A DNA stretch of 64,000 nt from Hemerocallis citrina (taxonomy: Eukaryota > Streptophyta > Magnoliopsida > Asparagales > Asphodelaceae), in assembly GCA_017893485.1 (NCBI GenBank), contig CM030368.1, positions 171,743,004 to 171,807,003 of the forward strand. Reading direction: 5' to 3'. Shown in pieces: positions 24,240 through 35,968 of the stretch (positions within the stretch are counted from its first letter, which is position 1; each line of letters starts with the position of its first letter). A program made the position numbers and the translations under genes. The notes under the pieces are model-generated. The model searched no databases. It had not been told where the DNA came from and saw nothing but the letters and a program-made list of their open reading frames with translations.

Positions 24240-25520
24240 GGAAAGAGCGGCGACAACACATGGTAGCAAATTTAGCGAGAGCCACAGGCAGCAACAACAT
24301 CAAGAAGGCAGCTACTTCGTAATTCAGTGACTGTGATCAAGGCGGCAAGGAATAGGCGTGGCAACAACAGCAACTGCGGCTTCGACGATGGGTGCTCGAT
24401 CACAAGACAGCAACAGTAAGACAGCGATGACGAACAGCGAGAGCAACAGCGACACACAACGACACCGACGACAGCGCGACAACACAAGGCAAGGCAGTGG
24501 CGGTGAGGCAATAGAAGGAGGGTGGTTCGGAGGATGCAGTGCTCGGGGAGTCGATGGCAGGAAATGGAGGATGGTGGTGGTGAGGTGTAGTTGCGGGGCT
24601 GCTGCGATGGTGGATCGCAGTCACGAGGTGCTTCGGTCGGTGGCGGTGGAAGAGCAGCAATGGTTTGGTGATGGACGGCGGCAAGGGGAAGGCTCCGGTT
24701 GCACGTGGAGGAGGGAGGTCTACAGTCAGTATGGAGGTTGCGTCAATGTGTTACAGGTGGTGGAAGTCCAGTGCAGTGAAAGCAGCAAGGTGGCGAGGAG
24801 ACATTCGGGTTCCGATGGTGGTCGCGAGGCAGCAAGGGAAAGATGGGCAAGCATCGTGTTCATTGGTGGGTCAAGGACTTAGGGGGTCGAGGCAGGGTGC
24901 TGGCGGTATCTGCAAGGCACTATCGATGGTGGCTCGAAGATGGCTGGTCGTCAATGGCGAGTAATGGCGATGGGGAAGGCAATGGGGCTTGGTGTTCGAT
25001 GGTGTTGTGGTGGGACTGCGAAGGTAGAGCAAGGTGGTCGGGGTGATGGCTCGAGCGGATGGAGGTGGAAACGGGGTGGTGGAGTTGGGGGTGAGATGAC
25101 GTAGAGGTTGGAGGCAGGGCGAGTGGCGACGAGGAGGAGAAGGAGTAGCAGTCGATGGAGCGTCAGGGTGATGCAGAGGTTGAAGATGATGATCTTCGGA
25201 AGTCGAGTTACAGTCGGTGTTGAAGGGAAGGAGCAGCGGGTTCACTCTGGGTGCAGGCAGCGGTTGACGAAGGCAATGTCAAAGACTGGTGGTGGTGCTC
25301 GGGGTTTGCAGGTTGCGCGGTTGAATGTTCGATGGTGTGCGAGCGGCGATGGCAGGGCATGACGGTGCTGCAGCGAGGTGGAGAAGGAGAAGGCGGGGCT
25401 GCACTGGTGGAGGCGAGGCTATCGAAGGTGGTGCGGCTCGGGTCTGGCATGAAGGAAGAAGAAAAAAAGGTCGGGGAGAGACGAGATGAGGTGGCGGTTG
25501 TAGATGATTAGGGTGGAGAT
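24240..25520 (-). other. GC-rich island within LTR X
   Basis: About 1.3 kb of GC-rich sequence sits in an otherwise AT-rich LTR. Long overlapping open frames occur on both strands (for example 24358-24882 plus and 24871-25245 minus), as expected from composition. Translations are Ala/Pro/Ser/His-rich or Gly/Arg-rich, with no domain I recognise. It may be captured sequence or an LTR leader. Confidence 0.45.
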
Positions 25521-26203
25521 TAGGGGGATTAATTATGGAGATTAATTCGGGGGTTAGGTTGAGATAATGATGGGGTTAGTGGGGAGTAATTAGTGGGCAG
25601 TTAAAGAGATTAAGGGGGTATTAGAGAGATCTAGGGAGATTTGTATGCTAATAGTTGAATTTGGGTAGGGTAGGACTAATGGGTTAATGGGTTTGGGTAT
25701 ACAAATGTGGGCTTGGGTTTTAATCTTGGGCTAAAGAATTGGGCTTGGATTAATAAATCAAAATAATAAGAATATATATTTGGTTTGGGCTTCATAAATG
25801 AAAATAATGAATTCAATAATATTGGTTGGGCTTGACAAATGAATAATCAAATAATCAGATCATAGGATGGCTAGAATTAGGCTGTTTACAAATAAATCAA
25901 ATAATCAATCGAATAATTGTATCGAATGAATTAGGATTTGGATTCAAACAAAATAATTGAATATCGAGAGAATGCAATTGGGTTCAAGAGAATAACAGAA
26001 TTTATATACGGGTTTGAGTTCAATCAAATACGAGATGTACAAGAAAATGAATTCAAATGAAAGAAAGAATTTACAAGAAAATTGAAATATAAGAATACAG
26101 AGCAAGAAGGAATAAAATCTGTACAATCGGGAACAAAATAATTTATAAACAAACAAAATACAAGAATACAAAAGATTTTGTATAAACGAAAACGAGGGTT
26201 ACA
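25521..26203. other. AT-rich terminal part of LTR X, no gene seen
   Basis: Short GGGCTTGG and AATAATCAAATAATC-type repeats are present. No recognisable coding region. Confidence 0.55.
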
Positions 26204-26208
26204 ACATA

Positions 26209-26670
26209 TGATCTCTTGGTTCTGGACAGGAGTAAATAAAGCTCACGATTCGTTCTGTAGTTGCACATATTGCTCCTGAATAATGGGCACTCAACAAGAT
26301 TCTAATAGGATAAGTGGTGCAAAGGATAACCACTGAAGTCACTTTTCCCTGATCTATTCCAATGATGCATGCAACCTAATATGACTGTAGGCAAAACTTT
26401 GAAAAAGGGCAACTGGAGCCACATCCTTATTTACAGACTCACACCACAACTGAATATTAAAATGAATGGACTACGGCAACACATCGTGAACACTATGGTT
26501 AAATGTGCGTCAGGACCGGATAGTCGTCCATGGGAATTAAAGAAGAAGAGGGACTTCACAGTCAGTTCTCTCTGCTAAAGGATTCACCACCATGGATGCA
26601 AACCTCCCTGGTCATCGGTAGTTTGGAAAGAAAATGCCCTACTCAAAATGCGAGTCTTCTTGTGTCTAGT
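26209..26670 (+). pseudogene. LINE1 fragment 3 (post-RT region)
   Basis: A frame reading TVGKTLKKGNWS matches VTETWKRGNWRR of LINE2, and is followed by DSRPWELKKKRDFTVSS, the region before the zinc-binding domain. A VWKENALLKMRVFLCLVL-like stretch then runs into the CTAGT target of solo LTR A3. Confidence 0.78.
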
Positions 26671-27144
26671 TGTAACGCCCTGAATTCTAAATAAAGCCGA
26701 ATTCTAAATTTCACAGGATCTTCACTTTCACTTCGTACAATTTTACAAGGAATTTAAAACTTTTTCAATAGTACATCAGAGTTACATTACACTTTGTTTT
26801 ACACAGCGGAAGAATGAAAGATTACAACATTGAAAAATACAACTTATACAACTTTAATAAACAAAACATCGATTGCATCATAATAGTTTTATTCCTTCAT
26901 GAATAGTCCATTACCTGCATATTAAACTGTGGACACGTCAGTCACTTACAACTGACGAAAGTGTTATACTCGGTCATCCTCTCTATGCCGTACATATAAC
27001 GATCTCATTACTTTAACAAAATCACAACAAAAGATTGAATGAACAAGTATAGTGTTAAATCGTGTCTACGCAAAACATGTAAGTGTATGCCATGCCTTAA
27101 TGCCTAATGCACATATTTTTATACTAGGATGACACTAATGCACA

Positions 27145-27191
27145 CTTGTTCGGATTCTATGCATCCCATACTACATAGGTTCGAGGGCAAG
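27145..27191. other. Conserved LTR hairpin, copy A3
   Basis: CTTG/CAAG, TCGGA opposite TTCGA (one U-G pair), and CTATG/CATAG, with the loop CATCCCATACTA. The small AGGGCTCGATCCCT hairpin follows at about 27212. Confidence 0.72.
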
Positions 27192-28059
27192 CGCCTATGT
27201 CGTCCACAATAAAGGGCTCGATCCCTCGCCATGATAACCACCCGGTAGTAAAACAAAATTTAGATCATTCCACGAATATGGGTCCCAGCCCGACGGCTAT
27301 TATAACGGTTCCCTCATCATGCGAATCATCTCGCAAGTGCCCCCTAGCCTCGGTATACGTATATACATTGGAGACGACAAACTATCCGCCCGACTTTGCT
27401 ATGTTCCGGATTTAAATATAAAAACCCGTCTCCCACAGAGCAACCTCAGTCCGCCGATTGGGTCTATAGCCACTGTAGCGCCCCGAATTTCTAATATAAT
27501 AAATTAGAAAATACGTGGCACAATCCCAGCATCAACTTCAATGTAACAGTACACATAGCCCAAAAAAACAAATAGATTTTATTCCAAATTCTTATTACAA
27601 TAATGTTTTACCAACACAGTGGAATACAAAACACCTTGAATTACAGTATTCTTTTTACAACACTTCTTTTACTAAAATTTTACACAAAGCTCTAATACAT
27701 CAGTTTGTCTCCAAAACTATCTCAAGCATCCAACCTCCAAACTCTAAGCAACAACCTGTAACATATGAGGCTAGAGATGATCCCTAACCCCCAAAACTAA
27801 AGGGGTCAGCCATAAATGGTGTGAGTGACATAAAAACAAACTACATAATTTAATCGTAAAACATAAAGTCATCAGCAACATGTATTAACCACAATGATAA
27901 ATGAATGAGGAATAACAAAGATGTAAAGCATGGAAACATCATAGAATGAAAACAACGAGTGCATCTAGTGTAAGTGTCAAGTGTAGGAAAACTGGAAAAC
28001 ACATGCATAAAACCAAGTCAAGACAACACAAATTCTATATGCGGACTCTCTAATGCATA

Positions 28060-28104
28060 CTTGTCGAAGTCTATGCATCCCATTCAACATAGGTTCGGTG
28101 CAAG
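28060..28104. other. Conserved LTR hairpin, copy C4 3' LTR
   Basis: CTTG/CAAG, CGAA/TTCG and CTATG/CATAG arms. The loop is CATCCCATTCAA, with one change from the other copies. Confidence 0.72.
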
Positions 28105-29757
28105 CCCTTAACGTCTTCACATTATAGGGTTCAATCCCCGCTATGCAACTATTACTAACACGATGACTACTACGAGATAAAGATAAACTGTGAGAATTAG
28201 CCCATGTCTGATAATTCCGGAGATAGATCCCACATCTCAGGTAATTTACCTGGATAATTCCGGAGATCATCCCACACGAGACATTGACACATCATCACAT
28301 AAATACCACATGTGCGTCGCCTCGACTTTGATAATTCCGGAGATCAATCCCACACCGCAAGTAACTACCTGGATAATTCCGAAGATATATCTCACATCGC
28401 AGGTAATTTACCTGGATAATTTCGGAGATAAATCCCACACCGCAAGTAAGTCACTTGGATAATTCCGGAGATTAAATCCCACATCTAAAGCCATACTGAG
28501 GTGCATAACCCATGTTCCCATTCATCATATCACCACTAGTGCCTGTCCTTATTATTTTTGGGTTATTTAATTACTTAACGAATCTCCTAGAGTTGGTGTA
28601 TCCTACCGGCCTAAATTCGAAACTGACTAGCTGAAATGCCTCACGGGCCACAACAAAATAACTCAACACCGGTATACTAGGGTCACTCACCTCTAGAGAC
28701 TCAACTCAAATGTCTAAACCAAAGTTCCACTAAACAAAGTGGCTCAACTGAATATCTTAAATCAAATTCTTAACTGAATATCTTAGAATCAAATGCTTAC
28801 TGAAGGCAAAGTATAGACTGAATTATCTGAAAGCCAATCATTCGAAAGAACACTCAAGTTACAAAAATCCATCAGTACTAGTCGACTCATACTGTGGTAA
28901 GTCGACTGTCCAGAGGACAAATATCCAAAATTTTACAAAAAATAAACTAAGTCATACCAGTCGACTTGAAAGCTATCAGTCGACTTAATCGAGACAAAAT
29001 TCCAATAATTCTCAAGAAAATATTCTAAGTACATAAGTCGACTTAAAGAGGATAGGTCGATTGTCCAGAAAGAACTGAAATAATTTTACAAAACAAAGAT
29101 CTCAGGACACCAGTCGACTGCATAAGAGTCTGGTCGACTGTCCGGAGGGGATTCCAAAAGAACTGAAGATACAACAGTAGGGTCGTACCAGTCGACTGTC
29201 GGCCTACAGTTTTCATAAATTAGGTCTGAATACAAAAATCAAAACTGGAGTTTTCTAAAGATGTGTTGTTTGTGAAAATAGTTCGTATTCAGGAAAAATG
29301 ACAAATCTCAAATAATCTCCATTATGGATACTTTACCCAAAACATCAAATATGTCCAAACTCAAGTTCTCATGTTCTAAATTACTAATTCTCACATTAGG
29401 GTTTCTCAATACTAAATTTCTTTCACAACTCTTAATAAAAATCTGATTTACAAATATAAGATCCAGATGCTCATCATCCGATCATAACCATACTCAAATC
29501 TTAACATGCATTTTAGCAATACAATTTCGTAAGTCAAGATCTACTCAATATTCTTCGATTCCACAAACATGATACAAACAACGATCTTTGCATTGTTCCC
29601 ATGCAAAATACTAAATAATATTTATGTCAAACAAACAATCATAACAATCGATCACATCAATCAAACCACCACACAAAGTTCATATCATTCATACAACAAG
29701 ACAAAACAAAATAATTTCATATCACTCACTAAATCAAAACAAAACAAAAACAAAGTC

Positions 29758-29895
29758 ACTCACCTTTGAATTGAGAAAATCCACGAAAAAGCCTTCCTTT
29801 TGCTAGATCAAAACTTCCTCTTGATCACCAAGAAAATAATAATATAATAAATCTTGAGTTGTGCAGTGAATAACGGTTGCACGTCTTCTTTTATA
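29758..29895 (-). promoter_or_regulatory. TATA box and 5' splice donor, C4 3' LTR
   Basis: TATAAAAG (29895-29888) and AAAG|GTGAGTGAC (exon end 29764), 125 nt apart. Confidence 0.65.
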
Positions 29896-30683
29896 CAGGC
29901 CGGGATTGAAAGGAATTAGGGTTTTGAAGTACTTTTGCAAAATAGTCATTTTTCAATTTATTACTTCACATATATAACCTTCCTTAGTTAAAATAAGTTA
30001 AATAAGTCAAAACTAAATAAAATCCTTTTACCACTAAGTTTTCCAACAACCCAGCACAGCCCAGAGATAAGAAAATTCCGGATTTACACTCGGGGTGGCA
30101 ATTTTGCACAAAAGCCCTCCCTTTTGTAATATTTGCAATTACATCATAAAATATTCGTAAAAATCCAGAAAAATCCGAAATAATATCTAATAATACATAT
30201 TATATTTTCCAATCAAAATATCTGACTTTTACCTTCCAGAAAAATATTTGCTCAAAGATCCAACATAAATTCTATATTTGCAAAAACACCCTTTTTGTTT
30301 AAATCTTCACCAAATCGACTTTAAATAAAGTCCAAATATATTTAAATTCAAATGATAACCATGGAGAACCAACATGTCAGTAAAAACGAATTTTCATAAT
30401 TTATTCAAGATCCCAAACGACTTTTTACATAAAAGCCCCCTCCCTTTTGAGGTATTTATAAAAATAGTTTCTCTACTCAGAAAAATCCCAAATTTTAGAA
30501 TATACTCCATAATAAGTATGAGAAATTATTAAAAAAAAATTGTATATTTACACCAAAATTATTTGCACGTGTGCACGCACGTGTAAAAGATAAATGTTTA
30601 GAAATATTTATTAAATCTCCAGGAAATCATTTTAATTCATTTTCAAATATTTAAAATACTATTTGAAAATACGGGGTTCTACA

Positions 30684-30697
30684 TCACTCCCTCCTTA
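30684..30697 (-). other. Polypurine tract of C4
   Basis: On the minus strand TAAGGAGGGAGTGA abuts the TGTAGAACCCC start of the 3' LTR. Confidence 0.85.
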
Positions 30698-31272
30698 GAA
30701 AAGTTCTGTCCTCAGAACTACTGCTAATGGGGTCCAAACAAACACACCAACAAGGAATGAAAACTCATGGATGGAAACATAATTTAAGGAAATACAATCA
30801 TACCAAAGAATGCATTCCAACAAAAGAAGTACAACATACAGACGAAACACAATCATGCAAAGAATTCAGAAAATCAAACTTCCGCTGCGCAACTCTGATA
30901 ACTGCCACCGGAAGCCATGCTGCAACAACTACTGAACTCCTGCATCCAACTCTGACCATCCACATTTGTTCCAAGAATCAGTGGCCACTCCTTCCTTAGA
31001 AAGGACATGACTAAGGATAGCCACCTCAAGACCTTGCTTGCAACACCTAAGCCCCATACTAAGACTAACAAGAATTGGGCGACACAATTTTATGCAAGAA
31101 AACAGTATCAAATAAAACTTTGTCTTTATTCCATTAATCCAAATAAATCTTGTTACATGAAGAAAAATACTTAATCTTCAATTATTCCCCAAATAAAAGT
31201 TTTACTTAATACAAAAGATTAAATTTCCAAGTTCTTGAACACACGAGTCATATTCCTGAGTATCCTCATCAG
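30698..31272. other. C4 interior between gag remnant and polypurine tract
   Basis: No pol-type domain could be read. Small open frames on both strands lack recognisable motifs. In a complete element pol would be expected here, so this looks like deleted or replaced sequence. Confidence 0.6.
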
Positions 31273-31827
31273 TCAATGCAGACTCTCGCCCCTCTTCAGA
31301 TCCTTGCCCTTCCCGGCACCATCTTTCTCCCGCTGCGGACAGTTTGATCGAATATGCCCTTCACGATCACAACGATAGCATGCCTTCCCAGGTTTGGTGC
31401 ATGCTGCTCGATGATGTTCTGTCTCACCACAATTGAAACAAGTCTGCTTCGCCAACTTCGGACACGCTGACCGGTAATGACCTGCCTCCTTGCAGAAATA
31501 ACAAGTTACTTCCCGGGTTGCAGGTGCCTTCTGCACTGGGTCACTGAACTTGACTTGCTTCGCTGGGAGCTCCTTCCCACTCTGATTTGACGCTGGCCTC
31601 CTCCTCTTGAGAGACTCGTCCTGCTCGATAGGATCAGCGTTAATAAACACTGGTGCAGTCCTATAGTTCCGATTCTGGTTCCGAATCTACGCCAAATTAA
31701 CTGCCATCAGCGCATCCAGAGTCTGATACACCTTGGCGAATTCAGCCTCGAGATCAATTCCAGTTCCTCGAGAACTTCCAGATCCATCCTCATTGTTACC
31801 ACCGTTCCTAGGCCTGGGCGCAACCAT
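31273..31827 (-). pseudogene. gag remnant with three CCHC zinc knuckles, capsid missing
   Basis: A start at 31827 (MVAPRPRN) follows a splice-acceptor sequence; an upstream Met at 31872 would lie across it. About 46 residues lead to an in-frame TAG (31687-31689), after which the same frame continues to a stop at 31273. The C-terminal part has three CX2CX4HX4C knuckles: CYFCKEAGHYRSAC, CFNCGETEHHRAAC and CYRCDREGHIRSNC (about 31503-31339). They bind nucleic acid in Ty3/gypsy-type gag proteins. The capsid domain that normally separates the N-terminus from the knuckles (hundreds of residues) is absent, so no particle-forming protein is expected. The stop may make two short products, or the frame may be decaying. 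Confidence 0.85.
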
Positions 31828-31835
31828 TCTGAATA

Positions 31836-31848
31836 CTGCAAAACGAGG
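31836..31848 (-). promoter_or_regulatory. Likely 3' splice acceptor before gag
   Basis: The minus strand reads CTCGTTTTGCAG with AG at 31837-31836, a pyrimidine-rich plant-type acceptor 8 nt before the gag ATG. It pairs logically with the LTR donor at 35837/35836, giving an intron of 4001 nt. Confidence 0.5.
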
Positions 31849-33510
31849 GTAAAGTTGGAGCATCACACCCACATTTCACATTCACATCCATACCCTATGG
31901 CAAAACCATAACCATACCCCAAACCAAAACATCATGTTTCAAACGGAATGAAATATATGCATAAGCACAAATACAAATGTGAATGAGTAGATACATATGT
32001 AGTATAGCAAATTTACATAATGAATATATCATAAGATATACAATAATGTAGGAACTAAACAAATGTAAAATGATATGCATAGTAAGTATGTTGAAGTATG
32101 TGGTACATATATAGAAATTTGTAGGAAGTACATACAGAAATCAAGAATGTAATGATGATAAAATTTAAGCAAAATATAAGTACTGGGTGCACATAGTACA
32201 TTCGAAAAGTATGAAGCAACAAATTTAATAAGTCACTTTTAAATAGTGGAAAGAAATTATAACAAAAGCGGTCAACTATAAGTAATAATAAGGGTATCGA
32301 ATATAAGGCGCAAAACATAATTAATAATAAAGATTTAAATGTGCAGAAACATATCATATTTATATGAGTAAAATATTGCAATCGAGTTTAATTGCTCCAA
32401 AATAAATAAGACAATACAAAATGATGGAAAATATAGTATCGAAAAATCCAAGTATATGTAATAAAATGAATGTAAATATGCAAAACAAAATTTATAGTAT
32501 AGCAAAACAGTAATGAAAGGAAATAGAAGTAGCAATAATAACTTATCACGTAGTAATTCAAAACTTTAATGTAATATGTAGAAGTAATATCAAAGTATAC
32601 GAGTAACAAAATGCACATGAAAGTAAGATAAATAAGACGTCAAGAAAGAAATGGGTAAGAGTCGCAAAATAAAATGAGCTTGCGATATGCTAAAGGATGC
32701 ACTATTGAATTACAGCAAAAGTTGCCAAACAATAACTTGGACAAAAGAATAAGAAGTAAAATCCAATAGTAAAGTCAAAGAAACAGTTTTAAAAGAAAAC
32801 AAGACGATTAGTAAAAGTTTAATGTTTGCACTCATGAATAGAAATAATATAAGCTCGGTTGGGGATATAGAAACAAGAAATAAATTCAGTTGTTGACAAT
32901 AAAAGAAACCGAATAAAAGTAAAATAAGTTGATTTCACAAAAGTTATTTAGTAAGTAAACAAACATAAAACAGTAAGAGTGATAGGATACAAGAGTGAGC
33001 ACAAAATTGAGGTGTACAAAATATATAAGAGAGAAAATAATTACAAGAATCTAACGGAAGATAATTAAATTTTATAACTAGGAATAAATAAATAAATGAA
33101 AATTTCTTTGGCGAAAATCATATAATCCAGAAATTATATACAGTGGGTAAGATAGCAAAACCTATAGTAGATCATTAATAAATAAAATAGAATTATATAA
33201 GTTGAAAGGGACCTTACATAAATAAATATCAAATACACAAAGCGAACAAAAGATGTCAAAAATAGCTAGTGAGAAAATATTTGCTTTATGCAAAAATAAT
33301 CAATACACTTGCGATAAAGAGATTTTATTCAAGTCTAAGCATACAAACAGCCTAAATCTCATTACAGGTCTTCATGACCAAACAATCAAATCATACACAT
33401 CAGATGTCCACCAGGGTACTCACACTTCTAATGTCCACCTAGGTACTCATGCTAAAGTGTCCACACCTAGGTTGGTTTCCATACTATGTCTACTATTACT
33501 ATTGAAGCAT
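31849..33510. other. C4 AT-rich leader, no gene seen
   Basis: About 1.65 kb of strongly AT-rich sequence between the primer-binding site and gag. Open frames here on the minus strand (for example around 32055-32618) translate to Ile/Leu/Tyr/Phe-rich products expected from composition. Confidence 0.65.
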
Positions 33511-33522
33511 GCTCTGATACCA
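33511..33522 (-). other. Primer-binding site of C4 (initiator tRNA-Met type)
   Basis: The minus strand reads TGGTATCAGAGC exactly, 3 nt inside the 5' LTR. Confidence 0.9.
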
Positions 33523-34111
33523 ATCTGTAGCGCCCGGAATTTCTAATATAATAACTTAGAAAATACGTGGCACAATCCCAGCATCAACTTCAATGTAACA
33601 GTACACATAGCCCAAAAAAACAAATAGATTTTATTCCAAATTCTTATTACAATAATGTTTTACCAACACAGTGGAATACAAAACACCTTGAATTACAGTA
33701 TTCTTTTTACAACACTTCTTTTACTAAAATTTTACACAAAGCTCTAATACATCAGTTTGTCTCCAAAACTATCTCACGCATCAAACCTCCAAACCCTAAG
33801 CAACAACCTGTAACATATGAGGCTAGAGATGATCCCTAACCCCCAAAACTAAAGGGGTCAGCCATAAATGGTGTGAGTGACATAAAAACAAACTACATAA
33901 TTTAATCGTAAAACATAAAGTCATCAGCAACATGTATTAACCACAATGATAAATGAATGAGGAATAACAAAGATGTAAAGCATGGAAACATCATAGAATG
34001 AAAACAACGAGTGCATCTAGTCTAAGTGTCAAGTGTAGGAAAACTGGAAAACACATGCATAAAACCACGTCAAGACAACACAAATTCTATATGCGGACTC
34101 TCTAATGCATA

Positions 34112-34156
34112 CTTGTCGAAGTCTATGCATCCCATTCTACATAGGTTCGGTGCAAG
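34112..34156. other. Conserved LTR hairpin, copy C4 5' LTR
   Basis: CTTG/CAAG, CGAA/TTCG and CTATG/CATAG arms around CATCCCATTCTA. It lies about 590 nt upstream of the primer-binding site in the element's sense direction. Confidence 0.75.
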
Positions 34157-35830
34157 CCCTTAACGTCTTCACATTATAGGGTTCAATCCCCGCTATGCAA
34201 CTATTCCTAACACGATGACTACTACGAGATAAAGATAAACTGTGAGAATTAGCCCATGCCTGATAATTCCTGAGATAGATCCCACATCTCAGGTAATTTA
34301 CCTGGATAATTTCGGAGATCATCCCACACCGAGACATTGACACATCATCACATGAATACCACATGTGCGTCGCCTCGACTTTGATAATTCCGGAGATCAA
34401 TCCCACACCGCAAGTAACTACCTGGATAATTCCGAAGATATATCTCACATCGCAGGTAATTTACCTGGATAATTCCGGAGATAAATCCCACACCGCAAGT
34501 AAGTCACTTGGATAATTCCGGAGATTAAATCCCACATCTAAAGCCATACTGAGGTTCATAACCCATGTTCCCGTTCATCATATCACCACTAGTGCCTGTC
34601 CTTATTATTTTTGGGTTATTTAATTACTTAACGAATCTCCTAGAGTTGGTGTATCCTACCGGCCTAAATTCGAAACTGACTAGCTGAAATGCCTCACGGG
34701 CCACAACAAAATAACTCAACACCGGTATACTAGGGTCACTCACCTCTAGAGACTCAACTCAAATGTCTAAACCAAAGTTCCACTAAACAAAGTGGCTCAA
34801 CTGAATATCTTAGATCAAATTCTTAACTGAATATCTTAGAATCAAATGCTTATTGAAGGCAAAGTATAGACTGAATTATCTGAAAGCCAATCATTCGAAA
34901 GAACATTCAAGTTACAAAAATCCATCAGTACCAGTCGACTCATACTGTGGTAAGTCGACTGTCCAGAGGACAAATATCCAAAATTTTACAAAAAATAAAC
35001 TAAGTCATACCAGTCGACTTGAAAGCTATCAGTCGACTTAATCGAGACAAAATTCCAATAATTCTCAAGAAAATATTCTAAGTACATAAGTCGACTTAAA
35101 GAGGATAGGTCGATTGTCCAGAAAGGACTGAAATAATTTTACAAAACAAAGATCTCAGGACATCAGTCGACTGCATAAGAGTCTGGTCGGCTGTCCAGAG
35201 GGGATTCCAAAAGAACTAAAGATACAACAGTAGGGTCGTACCAGTCGACTGAATAGTAGACCAGTCGACTGTCGGCCTACAGTTTTCATAAATTAGGTCT
35301 GAATACAAAAATCAAAACTGGAGTTTTCTAAAGATGCGTTGTTTGTGAAAATAGTTTGTATTCAGGAAAAATGACAAATCTCAAATAATCTCCATTATGG
35401 ATACTTTACCCAAAACATCAAATATGTCCAAACTCAAGTTCTCATGTTCTAAATTACTAATTCTCACATTAGGGTTTCTCAATACTAAATTTCTTTCACA
35501 ATTCTTAATAAAAATCTGATTTACAAATATAAGATCCAGATGCTCATCATCCGATCATAACCATACTCAAATCTTAACATGCATTTTAGAAATACAATTT
35601 TGTAAGTCAAGATCTACTCAGTATTCTTCGATTCCACAAACATGATACAAACAACGATCTTTGCATTGTTCCCATGCAAAATACTAAATAATACTCATGT
35701 CAAACAAACAATCATAACAATCGATCACATCAATCAAACCACCACACAAAGTTCATATCATTCATACAACAAGACAAAACAAAATAATTTCATATCACTC
35801 ACTAAATCAAAACAAAACAAAAACAAAGTC

Positions 35831-35968
35831 ACTCACCTTTGAATTGAGAAAATCCACGAAAAAGCCTTCCTTTTGCTAGATCAAAACTTCCTCTTGATCA
35901 CCAAGAAAATAATAATATAATAAATCTTGAGTTGTGCAGAGAATAACGGCTGCACGTCTTCTTTTATA
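35831..35968 (-). promoter_or_regulatory. TATA box and 5' splice donor, C4 5' LTR
   Basis: TATAAAAG at 35968-35961 and AAAG|GTGAGTGAC with exon end 35837, the strongest donor in the window. Confidence 0.68.

Larger units (their letters stand above)
8819..26203 (-). mobile_element. Solo LTR X, about 4.06 kb without nested insertions
   Basis: It begins TGTCACGCCCCG and ends GAGGGTTACA, flanked by the exact duplication ACATA (8814-8818 and 26204-26208). Its own sequence is 8819-9567, 12899-14228 and 24215-26203; the duplicated 5-mers of its guests belong to it. Only one copy of each terminus is present, so it is read as a solo LTR. Orientation is inferred from the TGTCACGCCCCG end, which resembles the downstream ends of families A-C; it is not otherwise proven. 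Confidence 0.75.
27474..30683 (-). repeat. 3' LTR of element C4
   Basis: Begins TGTAGCGCCCCG and ends GGGGTTCTACA on the plus strand. Conserved hairpin at 28060-28104, CCGGAGAT repeats at 28200-28480, palindrome array at 28875-29215. Confidence 0.95.

Noticed and set aside
24358..25511. Several overlapping open frames of 60-174 codons as genes
   Set aside because: They overlap on both strands in GC-rich sequence and translate to low-complexity Ala/Pro/Ser or Gly/Arg-rich products. No domain is visible.
27515..27787. 90-codon open frame repeated at 33567-33839
   Set aside because: Same reasoning: it lies in both LTRs of C4, and the corresponding part of C1 is not open.
28200..28480. CRISPR-like array
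   Set aside because: The regular repeats with short spacers are tandem LTR units in a plant nuclear element, varied in sequence and with no cas genes.
31273..31827. Host CCHC zinc-finger gene
   Set aside because: It lies in the interior of a two-LTR element with primer-binding site and polypurine tract, and in the element's sense direction, so it is retroelement gag.
32055..32618. Minus-strand open frames as membrane proteins
   Set aside because: The hydrophobic translations follow from AT-rich codons in the leader of C4. No start context or conserved motif.
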